Shown: piece after piece, positions 47,215-57,845 of the stretch
How the letters are laid out: each line of letters begins with the position of its first letter
Position numbering within the stretch: position 1 is the stretch's first letter
Assembly (NCBI RefSeq): GCF_042186555.1
Contig: NC_133326.1
Span: 686,260,944-686,324,943, forward strand
Length of the DNA stretch: 64,000 bases
Direction of reading: 5' to 3'
Source: Aquarana catesbeiana
Lineage: Eukaryota > Chordata > Amphibia > Anura > Ranidae
Position numbers and translations under genes: made by a program
The notes under the pieces: generated by a model
Seen by the model: the letters and a program-made list of their open reading frames with translations, nothing else
Database searches by the model: none
Told to the model about the DNA's origin: nothing

Positions 47215-50200
47215 GTGTTCAATGGATGCTGGGGAGTTGATCTCTTATCGCTTGGGGACTTCATTTGGTGGGATCCCTGCACTGAGTTCCTGAGTCTATA
47301 CACCTTCTGTGCCCATTATGCCAGGAGTCTGGCGGACAAGATGGGAGAACTAGAGATACTGTTGTACAAGGAGGATTTAGATTTTATAGGAATTTCAGAG
47401 ACTTGGTTCAACAGCTCTCATGATTGGCTGGCAACCATTCAAGGGTATTCCCTATAACGCAGGGATAGGGAGGGTAAAAAAGGGGGAGGGGTATGCATGT
47501 ATATAAAAAATGATGTACAAGTGAATGTGAGAAACGACATCACTAAGGGAGATAGGGAGGAGGTGGAATCCTTATGGGTAGAGCTGCAAAGGGATGAAGC
47601 TAAGGGGAAAGTAATACTGGGAGTATGCTATAGGCCCCCTAACCAGAGGGAGGAGGGGGAGATGGATCTCCTATCACAATTTAGACTAGCAGCAAGGATG
47701 GGAAGTGTTATCATAATGGGGGATTTTAATTTTCCAGACATAGACTTGGTGCAAGGAACCGCGCATTCATCTAAGGCTTGCCAGTTCCAAAATGTCTTGC
47801 AGGACAATTTCATGGGTCAGATGTAAACGCACCAACTAGAAACAAAGCATTACTAGACCTACTGATTACCAACAATACAGACCTGATCACGGATGTGGAA
47901 ATACGTGGCAATTTAGGAAACAGTGATCACAGGTCATTTAGTTTCAGTATAAATCACACTAATAGGAAACATAAGGGGAATACAAAGACACTAAATTTCA
48001 AAAGAGCCAACTTCCCTAAACTATGAGCCTTGCTAGAAGATACTAATTGGGATAAAATCCTAGGAACAAAAAACACAGAGAAGGAATGAGTATGCTTTAA
48101 GAGCATATTAAATAAGGGCATTAGCCAGTGCATACCAATAATAATAATAATAAAAGGTGGCTTAACGCCAATGTAAAAATGCATAAAAAAGCAAAGGAAA
48201 AGGCTGAGGGATCATCATCAGCATTCCAACTTTACAAAGAATGCAACAAGAAATGTAAGGGGGCAATCAGGGAGGCTAAAATATAACACGAAAGGCACAT
48301 AGCGGAGGAGAGTAAAAAAATTCCAAGAAATTCTTTAAGTACATAAATAGTAAGAAAGGGAGGTCAGATCCTATTGGTCCCATAAAGAATGATGAAGGGA
48401 ATCTGGTTACTAAGGATGGAGAGATGGCAAAGGTATTGAATTTATTCTTCTCCTCAGTCTTCACAAGGAAAATCGGGGGGGGGGGCTTCAGTAACCAAAA
48501 CTGCAAGGTTTATTCTCATGACATGTCACAGGAAACACCCTCATGGCTAACAGAGGACAGAATTAGTAATAGACTAGAAAAGCATAACATTAATAAGTCA
48601 CCGGGACCAGGTGGCCTGCACCCGAGGGTCCTTAAGGAACTCAGTCTAGTAATTGCCAGACCATTGTTCCTAATTTTTACGAACAGTCTACTGACTGGAA
48701 TGAGTTATGTAGGGATCTTGCGAGCCACAAGTGGACTAATGCCTCTATAGTATGTAACAACTATGGATAAGCAGCAAACACTAACCACGTTTCATTCCGT
48801 GTGCATAAACTAAAAATAATAATGATGTGTCTGTGCTAAAATAAAATTAAACCAGCTGATTGGAGAAAAGCCAATGTAGCACCAATATTTAAAAAAGGGC
48901 CAATATACATTCCTGGGAATTACAGACCAGTTAGCCTAACATCAATAGTATGCAAGCTCTTGGAGGGGATGATAAGGGACTATATACAAGATTTTAGTAA
49001 TGACAACGGTATCATTATCAGTAATCAGCATGGATTCATGAAGAATTGTTCTTGCCAAACCAATCTATTAACCTTCTATGAGGGGGTGAGCTGCCATCTA
49101 GATAAAGGAAGGTCCGTAGACGTGGTGTATCTGGATTTTGCAAAAGCATTTGATACAGTTCCCCATAAATGTTTACTGTACAAAGTAAAGTCCGTTGGCA
49201 TGGACCATAGGGTGAGTACATGGATTGAAAACTGGCTACAGGAGTGAGTTCAGAGGGTGGTGATAAATGGGGAGTACTCGGAATGGTCAGGGGTGGATAG
49301 TGGGGTCCCCCAGGGTTCTGTGCTGGGACCAATCCTATTTCGTTTATTCATAAACGACCTGGAGGATGGGGTAAACAGTTCAATCTCTGCATTGGCGGAC
49401 AATACTAAGCTAAGCAGGGCAATAACGTCTACGCAGGATGTGGAAACCTTGCACGAAGATCTGAACAAATAAATGGGGTGGGCAACTACATGGCAAATGA
49501 GGTTTGATGTGGAAAAATGTAAAATAATGCATTTGGGTGGCAAAAATATGAATGCAATCTGTTTACTGGGGGGGGGGGGCTCTGGGGGATTTTAGGATGG
49601 AAAAGGACCTCGGGGTTCTAGTAGATGATAGGCTCAGCAATGACATGCAATGTTATGCTGCTGCAAGCAAAGCAAACAGAATATTGGCATGCATTAAAAA
49701 AGGGGATTAACTCCAGAGATTAAACGATAATTTTCCCACTCTACAATACTCTGGTCCAGCCGCACCTGGAGTATGCTGTCCAGTTTTGGGCACCAGTCCT
49801 CAGGAAGGATGTACTGGAAATGGAGAGAGTCCAGAGAAGGGCAACAAAACTAAGAAATGGTCTGGAGGATCTTAGTTATGAGGAAAGGTTGCGAGCACTG
49901 AACTTATTGTCTCTGGAGAAGAGACGCTTGAGAGGGGATATGATTTCAATTTACAAATACTGTACTGGTGACCCCACAATAGGGATAAAACTTTTCCGCA
50001 TAAGGGAATTTAAGAAGACACGCAGCCATTCACTAACATTAGAAGAAAAAAGGTTTAACCTTAAACTATGTAGAGGGTTCTTTAAGAGTGGCAAGGATGT
50101 GGAATTCCCTTCTACAGGCAGTGGTCTCAGCAGGGAGCATCGATAATTTCCAAAAATACAGGGATATACAATGTAATACTGACATATAATGACACACATA

Positions 50201-50254
50201 GGTTGGACTTGATGGACTTGTGTCTTTTTTCAATCTTTCCTACTATGTAACTAT
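47215..50254 (+). pseudogene. CR1 LINE, decayed ORF2 (endonuclease plus reverse transcriptase)
   Basis: Order of remnants: endonuclease segments DLDFIGISETWF, VILGVCYRPP, MGDFNFPDIDL and LGNSDHRSFSF, then reverse transcriptase segments RKANVAPIFKKG, GNYRPVSLTS, QHGFMKNCSCQTNL, YLDFAKAFDTVPH and SGVPQGSVLGPILF. The catalytic FADD box reads LADN, so it is inactive. Stops and frameshifts occur between the pieces (for example at 47455, about 47820 and 48030), and an unrelated stretch interrupts it at about 48703-48850. The 3' end GGTTGGACTTGATGGACTTG with CTATGTAACTATG is the CR1 type. It is antisense to PLD2 in its intron. Confidence 0.92.
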
Positions 50255-50418
50255 GGGGTTGATTTATTAAAGGCAAATCCACTGTGCACTAAAAGTGCAC
50301 TTAGAAGTGCAGTCACTGCAGATCGAGGGTAAGCTCTGAAATGAGGGAAAGCTCTGCTGATTTCTATCATCCAATCATGTACAAGCAAAAATGCTGTTTT
50401 TTTATTTTACAGATCTAC

Positions 50419-50609
50419 AGGAAGCCCGGAGCAAAAAGCAGAGAAATAGGCAGAGGGCGGGCATGACAGGGTTAATAGGGGAACTTGGTGGAAGAGTGAG
50501 AGATTTAAGAGTAGTGGTGATTGGTTATAGGTGGTGTTGGGGTGGAGCAATAGGTAACTGAGCTGAGGGAAGATCCCGCCCCAGCTCAGTTTGTGAGAGG
50601 AACAAGCGT
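50419..50609 (+). repeat. Ngaro split direct repeat A1
   Basis: A 191-bp segment starting AGGAAGCCCGGAGC and ending GGAACAAGCGT, repeated at 56491-56681. It precedes the gag start codon at 50617 by 7 bp and so probably includes the element's 5' leader and promoter. Confidence 0.93.
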
Positions 50610-50616
50610 GTGCAGC

Positions 50617-52800
50617 ATGGCAGCAGTGGAGGACCTATTTGCCCGATTGAAGGCCGAGGCGGCGTCCAGGGGCCCTGGATGGCTTGAGGGTCGGTTAGCT
50701 GCGGCGCTGGGTGAGTCAGCCTCAGCGGCCCCTTCAGGGATGAGCGCACCAGCGAGCGGTAGGCGATCCAGGCCGCCTACTCGCTATTCACCCGACGCCT
50801 CTGGCCCCTTGCCTGTGAGGTCTCAGAGGCAGAGGGGTAGTGCGGGACGGCCGGTTTCTGGGCCTCCCGCGAAGCGTGTGGCGACGCAGAACGGGGGGGG
50901 GTGACAGTGTAGAGGATCCCCCTTCCACTAGGTCTCCCAGGACAGAGGATCAGCGGGACAAGGCGGGTCAGGCAGTAGCAGGGCCGCCCGTGAAGAGTGC
51001 GGCGGCGCCGCCTCACAGGATAATAGCCAGCGTCTCCCATCCCCCACGATTGAGTACTTCTGGACAGCAGGGCAGGGCGGGTCGGCCGGTTGCACGGCCG
51101 CCCGTGAAGCGCAAGGTGGTGCAGGAGTTGGGGAGAGGGGGGCACAAGCAGGGGGGCGGCCAGAGAAGTGACAAGGACATGGCAGAGAGGAGAGCCAGCA
51201 GTCCTAGTTCGGATGCTGGAGAAGAGACAGCAGGACAGGAAAGCCAGGCCCTAGGCCGAACCACGGCAGGGGCGGGGCTTCAGCGGAGGAGGACTTATGC
51301 TGCAGCAGCCGGGCACTCGGGTGCGGTGGTCGGTGGCCCCACAAGGAGAGACGGGCGGGAGAAGGACACCGGCAGTGGCTGTGGGCGGCACTGCATGGAG
51401 GAGGTCAGTAGGCCAAAAAAGGCTGGCAAAAAATCGGGGGGCGGATCCAGAGCGCGGAGGAGGAGTGGAGTACACTGCAGATCCGCGGCATCCAGTGATG
51501 AAGCTGCTGGAGGGCCATCGATGATCGGTGAGGAGAGGGGTACGGACAGATCCGAAGGAGAGCTGTCGCAGTCGGACAGCGATGGGCAGCGAGGAGAGTC
51601 GGTGGCGGTGGAGACGGGACCTTCGGCTGGTGGAATCCCTCCCAGGCATCATGGTAAGAAGACCTGTAATGCTGCATGTAATGTGGGGTATGATGGGGGG
51701 GCGGGGGGTAGTGGGGGGGGCAGGTTTCAGCGGGGCGGTCACGAACGACCGTGCCTGTCAATCTGGCCGCGCAGGTTTCAGACCGCGCATCGGCGGATGC
51801 AGGGCTTAAAGGTTTTGTAAGGGGTTTGAAGGACTTATTGAAAAGGTTCGAGCCAGGGGAAAGCGGGAGTCAGTCGCCGGCGATGGCATGGGTTGACCCG
51901 GGGGAGGGACTGGGGAGGGGGGAGGGCTTGGTCACAGACACGGGGAGTTCTACTGGGCTTAGTGCTGAGGGAGCGGCGCCGGCAACAGCAGTCGCGGAGG
52001 CGGCCACGCAGGCGGAGGTTCCTAAGACAACGGATGGGGCTACAGGGGAGGGGTCAAAGAAACAAGATTTAGTACGGCTAGCAGATGCTGCAAAATGTGA
52101 GGTGTATGTGTGCTTTGAGGGGCCGCTCGGAGCACACTTGAAGCCGGAGGTGAGGGAAAAAATTTGGAAAGGGGAGTACGTGGAAATTTTTGCGCTTTTA
52201 CCCCTGGAAAAGTTTAATTTAGATAGAGTTAAGCCGGAGGATAATAAGAAAGAAGATGAGGAGAAAAGACGGTATAGGCTCATACCCAGGACAGTCACGA
52301 ATTGGCTACAGGCTTTTGCGATAATGGCAAGTGTGATAGGGGAGAAGAATCCGGAGCACTGCTCGGCATTGTTTTGCTACCTGGACGCCGTTGGAGAAGC
52401 GTATAGAGTCTACGGGGGCACGGCATGGCTGCGGTATGATGAGCAATTCCGACAGCGGAGGGCCATCCGCCCATCATTGAGGTGGGACCATAAGGACATT
52501 AGCCTTTGGATGCGCCTCATGACGTCGGCTAGGCCGACGGGGCAGTTTTTTCAGGGAGGGGCCGGTGGATCAGCCAACTCCGGACAATCGGCCACAAGAA
52601 AAAAGGGGGTTTGTTGGCAATTTAATGAGGGGTCCTGTAGATTTGGAGGGTCGTGCAAATACAAGCATGAATGCTCCGGTTGTGGGGGGGGACACCCGGG
52701 GTCGCTGTGTTTTAAACAAGGAAAGGGCCGTGCCGGCGAGTCTGTTGGTAAAGGGGACAACTCCGGTGAAAGTGGGAAGGATGGAGCCCTTCCTAGATAG
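50617..52800 (+). pseudogene. Ngaro gag-like ORF, two frameshifts in G-runs
   Basis: Starts MAAVEDLFARLKAEAASRG. The frame is lost at a G-run near 50893-50901, continues in a second frame to about 51700, and after another G-rich stretch (51694-51720) continues in a third frame to the stop at 52800. The last part (51751-52800) contains a CCCH finger, C288-x7-C296-x5-C302-x3-H306 counted from M at 51751, followed by a second Cys/His cluster CSGCGGGHPGSLC. Such fingers fit nucleic-acid binding by a structural protein. Both breaks sit in homopolymers, so real mutations or sequencing indels are equally possible. Confidence 0.8.
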
Positions 52801-54346
52801 GTACCCAGACAGGGCGGCGGCGGGGTTGTTGGCTCGGGGGTTTTTAGAGGGTTTTAGCATCCCGTCTCGTTTGGTTGACACACCCCCGATGGCTCGCAAT
52901 TTGAAGTCAGCGTTGTTACATGGGAGTGTGGTTAGTGAGAAGTTGCGGAAGGAAGTTAAGTTGGGCCGCATGAGTGGTCCCTTTGCAGAGTTGCCAATTC
53001 CGGATTTGGTGGTGTCCCCGTTAGGTGTGGTGCCAAAGAAGGAGCCTAATAAGTTTAGGCTGATACATCATTTATCGTACCCTAAAGGGGGGTCGGTGAA
53101 CGATGCCATTGACCCGGAGGAGTGTGCGGTATCGTACACGTCCTTTGACGCGGCGGTATTTTGGGTTCGGAAGTATGGGCAGGGAGCGCTGTTGGCAAAA
53201 GCGGACATAGAGTCGGCTTTCCGTTTATTGCCAGTACATCCAGAGAGTTTTCGTTTCTTGGGTTGTTCTTGGCAGGATGAATACTACGTTGATCGTTGTT
53301 TGCCTATGGGGTGTTCGATATCCTGCGCGCTGTTTGAAAAATTTAGTTCGTTCATTGAATGGGTAGTGAGGGACGTCGCGGGATTGAACTCCATCATCCA
53401 CTACTTGGATGATTTTCTCTGCGTGGGCCCCCCGGGATCGGAAATCTGTACGGTCTTGTTGACGACGTTGGAGCATATGGCAGAGAAGTTTGGCATCCCG
53501 CTAGCTCCCGAGAAGACGGAGGGTCCAACAACGGAGTTGAGCTTCTTGGGTATCATTCTGGACACCACGGCAATGGAGTGTAGGCTACCTGAAGATAAGC
53601 TGATAGCGTTGCAGGCGGAAATTCGGGGGATCATCGGGCGGCGAAAAGTTCAATTGCGGGAGTTACAATCGTTGTTAGGTAAGTTGAACTTTGCGTGTCG
53701 AATTTTGCCTATGGGGAGAGTATTTTGCAGACGGCTGTCTGCAAGTACGTCGGGGGTGGAGTCGCCAAGGCACTACATTCGTTTGTTGAAAGTTCACAGG
53801 GATGATCTGAAGGTTTGGCACACGTTCCTGGCTAAGTTCAACGGCAGGGCGCTGTGGATGTCAGGGCCAGTGAGCAACTTTGATCTGGAGTTGTTTACGG
53901 ACGCAGCGGGTGCAGCAGGTTTCGGAGCCTTTTTTCGGGGCAAGTGGAGCGCGGGGCCATGGCCACAGTCGTGGAAGGAGGCAGGTCTGCTGAAGAACAT
54001 GCTCCTGTTAGAACTGTTCCCGGTGGTGTTAGCTGTGGAGTTATGGGGTGAGTTGTTTAGGAATTTAAAAGTTAGGTTTCATGGTGACAACTTGGGGGTG
54101 GTGCAGGTGATTAATAAGGTATCAGCAGCGTCACCGCCGGTGATTAGGTTACTTAGACACCTGGTCTTGAGATGCCTACAGCTAAATGTGTTTATATATG
54201 CTGTGCACCTCCCGGGAGTGGAAAATGTAGTGGCTGACGCATTGTCTCGCTTTCAGTGGGACAGATTCCGGGAGTTGGCGCCGGGGGCAGAGCGAGAAGG
54301 GGTCCCGTGTCCAGACTGGCTGTGGAGGATTGCCTTGGAGGACTAG
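52565..54346 (+). CDS. Ngaro reverse transcriptase / RNase H
   Basis: An intact frame of 593 codons. The 5' part overlaps the gag end in a different phase, so the functional start is uncertain; M73 (52781) is the first methionine near the end of that overlap. Reverse transcriptase motifs: KADIESAFRLLPVHP (D213), LPMGCSISCALFEKF and the catalytic YLDD at 280-283. RNase H residues follow: D446 (LFTDAAG), E483 (LLELFPVV), D508 (FHGDNLG) and D558 (VVADALSR). The family copies element RNA into DNA. All key residues are present and there are no stops, so the enzyme may be active. It overlaps the recombinase ORF by about 90 bp. Confidence 0.95.
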   Translation: MDQPTPDNRPQEKRGFVGNLMRGPVDLEGRANTSMNAPVVGGDTRGRCVLNKERAVPASLLVKGTTPVKVGRMEPFLDRYPDRAAAGLLARGFLEGFSIPSRLVDTPPMARNLKSALLHGSVVSEKLRKEVKLGRMSGPFAELPIPDLVVSPLGVVPKKEPNKFRLIHHLSYPKGGSVNDAIDPEECAVSYTSFDAAVFWVRKYGQGALLAKADIESAFRLLPVHPESFRFLGCSWQDEYYVDRCLPMGCSISCALFEKFSSFIEWVVRDVAGLNSIIHYLDDFLCVGPPGSEICTVLLTTLEHMAEKFGIPLAPEKTEGPTTELSFLGIILDTTAMECRLPEDKLIALQAEIRGIIGRRKVQLRELQSLLGKLNFACRILPMGRVFCRRLSASTSGVESPRHYIRLLKVHRDDLKVWHTFLAKFNGRALWMSGPVSNFDLELFTDAAGAAGFGAFFRGKWSAGPWPQSWKEAGLLKNMLLLELFPVVLAVELWGELFRNLKVRFHGDNLGVVQVINKVSAASPPVIRLLRHLVLRCLQLNVFIYAVHLPGVENVVADALSRFQWDRFRELAPGAEREGVPCPDWLWRIALED

Positions 54347-55233
54347 CAGACTGGATAAAACGGTCGGTGAGCGATGCAACGTGGGCTGCATACAACAGAG
54401 TATGGCAGGAATGGGTGTCTCTGCTGAGACAGGTGCAGGAGGGACATGAAGACCGGGATCTCAGGTTGTTGGTTTTATACTTTGTTTCCAGGAATTTTGA
54501 GGATGGGGTGCCGGTGTCTGGGATAGAGAAGAAGCTGGCAGGTCTGGCGTTTTGGTTAAAGTTTCAGGGTTTACCGGACCTGACGAAAGATTTTTGGGTG
54601 AGGCAGGCTCTGAAGGGCTACAGACGGGCTAAGCCGGGGAGGGACTCCAGGCGGCCTGTTTCGTTCCAGTTGTTGGGGCAGATTGTCGGATGTTTGGACA
54701 CGCTTTGCTCAACAGGGTACGAGGTGTTGATGTTCAAGGCGGCATTCACGTTAGCGTTTTTTGGGGCATTTAGGATCAGTGAGTTGGTTAGTCCCTCCAA
54801 AAAAGGTAAAGGGGGGTTGGGGGAGGCTGACGTTCGATGTGGGGTTGACAGGTTGTCCATATTAGTTAGGAAGTCAAAAACCGATCAGCGGGGCAGGGGA
54901 AAGACGGTGCAAGTTTTTTCGTTGCCAGGTTCTCCCCTGTGCCCAGTAAAAGTGGTAAGTGAGTTTTTAGCAATTCGCCCGGGGGGGGAGGCGCCATTGT
55001 TGATACATCAGGATGGGTCGTCTTTATCGCGATTTCAATTTATTGCGATTTTCAAAAAATGTTTGGGGGCATTAGGTTTAGAAGGTGAGAGGTTTTCATC
55101 CCATTCATTTAGGATAGGGGCCGCTACGGAAGCAGCTCGGTGGGGTTTGGATGAGGCAGCGGTAAAGAGGATAGGAAGATGGGAATCTAGGCGATTTAGG
55201 TCATATGTTCGCCCGCATTTACTTACTGTTTAA
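54256..55233 (+). CDS. Ngaro tyrosine recombinase
   Basis: An intact frame of 325 codons. The N-terminal half (about 25-130) resembles the SAM-like core-binding domain (DATWAAYNRVWQEWV). The catalytic domain shows the full set of residues: R173 (FFGAFRISEL), a lysine at 206 or 208 (VRKSKTDQ), H283-x-x-R286 (SHSFRIGAAT), W309 (IGRWES) and the nucleophile Y317 (FRSYVRP). It would integrate circular element DNA by site-specific recombination. The true start is uncertain because the frame begins within the end of the RT ORF. Confidence 0.95.
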   Translation: MGQIPGVGAGGRARRGPVSRLAVEDCLGGLADWIKRSVSDATWAAYNRVWQEWVSLLRQVQEGHEDRDLRLLVLYFVSRNFEDGVPVSGIEKKLAGLAFWLKFQGLPDLTKDFWVRQALKGYRRAKPGRDSRRPVSFQLLGQIVGCLDTLCSTGYEVLMFKAAFTLAFFGAFRISELVSPSKKGKGGLGEADVRCGVDRLSILVRKSKTDQRGRGKTVQVFSLPGSPLCPVKVVSEFLAIRPGGEAPLLIHQDGSSLSRFQFIAIFKKCLGALGLEGERFSSHSFRIGAATEAARWGLDEAAVKRIGRWESRRFRSYVRPHLLTV

Positions 55234-55298
55234 AAAAAAAAAAAAAAAATTATAAAGGGAATGCAAATAATGTTAATCTGGTATGATGTAATGCGGGC

Positions 55299-55979
55299 AT
55301 GTTGCGATGTGTGTTGCTTGTTGATTATTCGTTAGGAGTTATTGATGTATCTGGGGGGTTTTTTGTTTGTTTTTTTCTTGCAGGTCGACAGCAATGCCTT
55401 GTGTGGATAGTGGGCCACTCGTATGTATGTTGGGGGGCCAGGAGAGGAGATGCAAGAAGGGATGGGAGACAGCTGGGGTTTTCCAGGCAGGAAGTGTGTC
55501 TCAGGTGGTTTGGTGTGCCGGGCATGCTGTGGGGAAGGACAGTGTCAGAAGTGAACAAATTTGCACGCCTGGACAGAGCGCCGGATGTGTTACTGTTGCA
55601 CGTAGGGGGTAATGATCTGGGGTTAAGGTCAATGTTGGATTTGGTGAGAGACATCAAGTTCGATTTTTGGCAGCTCAGGATGTCTTTTCCACACATGATT
55701 ATTGTGTGGTCGGATATCGTGGCGCGTACCACGTGGAGACTGGCCAGGTCGGTCGATAAGATCAACCGTGCCAGGAAGGTGGTTAACAAAGAGATTAGCA
55801 GTTTTGTAGTGAGAAATGGAGGGATAGCTATTCGGCATCTGGAATTGGAGGTTGATACCTGGAGATATTTGAAAAAAGATGGGATACACCTTAATGATGT
55901 GGGGATAGATTTATGGGCTTTGGGTCTGCAGGATGGGATCCAGCGAGCCTTGAGGGTGTGGCAGGGCACACAAGGGTAA
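55299..55979 (+). CDS. Ngaro SGNH-type hydrolase ORF
   Basis: An intact frame of 226 codons with the SGNH blocks: block I WIVGHSYV (S41), block III HVGGNDLG (N105) and block V DGIHLND (D194, H197). Hydrolases of this fold cleave esters of lipids or sugars; a member after the recombinase is a known trait of many Ngaro elements, its role unclear. The first 30 codons are hydrophobic and low in similarity. A strong acceptor-like sequence, TTTTTTTCTTGCAG, ends at 55383 just before the conserved part, so the real N-terminus may come from splicing. An unrelated host PAF-acetylhydrolase-like gene is unlikely given the position. Confidence 0.88.
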   Translation: MLRCVLLVDYSLGVIDVSGGFFVCFFLAGRQQCLVWIVGHSYVCWGARRGDARRDGRQLGFSRQEVCLRWFGVPGMLWGRTVSEVNKFARLDRAPDVLLLHVGGNDLGLRSMLDLVRDIKFDFWQLRMSFPHMIIVWSDIVARTTWRLARSVDKINRARKVVNKEISSFVVRNGGIAIRHLELEVDTWRYLKKDGIHLNDVGIDLWALGLQDGIQRALRVWQGTQG

Positions 55980-56000
55980 GGTGTTACCCTGGTGTGTGCT

Positions 56001-56492
56001 GTGGCGTGATGTTGGTCTTTGCGGGGAAGGATTAAACCCCAGATATGGAAGAGATCGGGACCCATCGCTAGTATGAGGCCCGTTGGTGAGATTTCAGCTA
56101 ACAAGGGTTTTAGCTTGAATATGTTATTGGTGCACTGCGGGCTATTGGTTATTTGTCTCCGAGCTAGCTTGTCAGCTGGAGGCCTAATTTTAGTATAGTA
56201 CCGCAGTGCCTGAGTGTGTTTTGAGTTTTAAGTTTTGGTGGGTTTTTCCCTTGCAAAGACCAACGGGAGTTGTAGAAAAAGGATATTCCAGGTGTTTACA
56301 AGATTATGTTTTGTTGAGTTAAATTATTATTATTATTGGTTTATGTTTTAATAAAGATTATTGGCTGCTACGGCCAATATTTTACTCCAGATGGTTGTGG
56401 TCTCAATTCTTGGGGTAGAAGGTTGGGGTATGCAGCAAAGGGGTGGTTGGATAAAGGTGGTAACAAGGGACCTCTGTTATACAGTAGTCAAG
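56001..56492 (+). repeat. Ngaro split direct repeat B1
   Basis: A 492-bp segment starting GTGGCGTGATGTTGG and ending CAGTAGTCAAG, repeated at 56769-57260. One clear difference was seen (ATGAGGCCC here, ATGTGGCCC in B2). It contains AATAAAGATTATTGG near 56350, a likely polyadenylation signal. Its last bases AG overlap the start of A2. Confidence 0.93.
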
Positions 56493-56681
56493 GAAGCCCG
56501 GAGCAAAAAGCAGAGAAATAGGCAGAGGGCGGGCATGACAGGGTTAATAGGGGAACTTGGTGGAAGAGTGAGAGATTTAAGAGTAGTGGTGATTGGTTAT
56601 AGGTGGTGTTGGGGTGGAGCAATAGGTAACTGAGCTGAGGGAAGATCCCGCCCCAGCTCAGTTTGTGAGAGGAACAAGCGT
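56491..56681 (+). repeat. Ngaro split direct repeat A2
   Basis: The 191-bp copy of A1, joined directly to B1 (AAG|GAAGCCCGG), and separated from B2 by about 87 bp of unique sequence that starts CCCACCCTCCC. No difference from A1 was noticed. Confidence 0.93.
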
Positions 56682-56768
56682 CCCACCCTCCCTCCCTCAA
56701 CAGGTGGTATGTTGGTAAGTCAACGGTTTAAGTTGTTTTATCGTATGGGATTGAATATAGTCGTGGCA

Positions 56769-57260
56769 GTGGCGTGATGTTGGTCTTTGCGGGGAAGGAT
56801 TAAACCCCAGATATGGAAGAGATCGGGACCCATCGCTAGTATGTGGCCCGTTGGTGAGATTTCAGCTAACAAGGGTTTTAGCTTGAATATGTTATTGGTG
56901 CACTGCGGGCTATTGGTTATTTGTCTCCGAGCTAGCTTGTCAGCTGGAGGCCTAATTTTAGTATAGTACCGCAGTGCCTGAGTGTGTTTTGAGTTTTAAG
57001 TTTTGGTGGGTTTTTCCCTTGCAAAGACCAACGGGAGTTGTAGAAAAAGGATATTCCAGGTGTTTACAAGATTATGTTTTGTTGAGTTAAATTATTATTA
57101 TTATTGGTTTATGTTTTAATAAAGATTATTGGCTGCTACGGCCAATATTTTACTCCAGATGGTTGTGGTCTCAATTCTTGGGGTAGAAGGTTGGGGTATG
57201 CAGCAAAGGGGTGGTTGGATAAAGGTGGTAACAAGGGACCTCTGTTATACAGTAGTCAAG
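56769..57260 (+). repeat. Ngaro split direct repeat B2
   Basis: The 492-bp copy of B1 and the right end of the element. The border is CAGTAGTCAAG, then unrelated sequence TCTATAGGAGGG. It again includes AATAAAGATT (about 57118). Confidence 0.93.
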
Positions 57261-57840
57261 TCTATAGGAGGGAAAAATAGAAGAAAAAAAAAAAAAAAAG
57301 AAAGAAAGAAAAACAAAACAGCTACATGGAATATACAAGGTTGTGTTTCTTCTAAGATAGGAAGGGGCTGGGCCGTTTCCCAAGATAAACAGCAGAGCGG
57401 ACTCGTGGCAGCAAAGCTCAGCCAGCCCACCAGACTTGGCAGTCATAGAGAGAACGGAAAGAAAGGAATGAAATCTTCCTGCCAAATGTGCCGGATGGAA
57501 GTCTTTATGTAATAGTAATGTTTTGAGCAATTTCAAGGTGTAAATATTTTGGGTTTTTTTTTTTTAACTGTTTATGCTCCCTTTTTTTCGTCCTTTTTGT
57601 GATCAATTCTGGTTTATTCAATAGTCCAAAATTATTTGTTACCTCTAAAAAAATCATTTGAGAGTACTTTATATTATTATTAATAAATAATCTCATTCAG
57701 ATTCACCAACCCATTTTTTTTCTCGAAGGCAAGGACACAATACAAATAATTGAGGTTGCTTCCAATCCTAATATAGCATGGTTTATCATTGTACTGTCAA
57801 TGTGCATTCTGGACAGAGACATTAGTATTGCACAGCACAG
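57261..57840. other. PLD2 intron sequence, no feature recognised
   Basis: An A/GAAA-rich run follows the Ngaro end (57270-57315) and AT-rich sequence continues. No exon or named repeat seen. Confidence 0.4.
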
Positions 57841-57845
57841 AGGAC

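Larger units (their letters stand above)
50419..57260 (+). mobile_element. Nearly complete Ngaro-type YR retrotransposon
   Basis: Layout is A1 (50419-50609), gag, RT/RNase H, tyrosine recombinase, SGNH hydrolase, B1 (56001-56492), A2 (56491-56681), B2 (56769-57260). These are the split direct repeats typical of Ngaro elements in the DIRS order, which integrate through a tyrosine recombinase instead of a DDE integrase and so leave no target duplication. A1 and A2 are both 191 bp, B1 and B2 both 492 bp, with almost no differences. The element is antisense to PLD2. Only gag is disrupted. Confidence 0.93.

Noticed and set aside
50840..51820. Separate Arg/Gly-rich gene
   Set aside because: Better explained as the middle part of the Ngaro gag, out of frame with its neighbours because of G-run indels.
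55299..55979. Host SGNH or PAF-acetylhydrolase gene
   Set aside because: It lies between the recombinase ORF and repeat B1 of the Ngaro element, same strand, which is the expected place for the element's own hydrolase.
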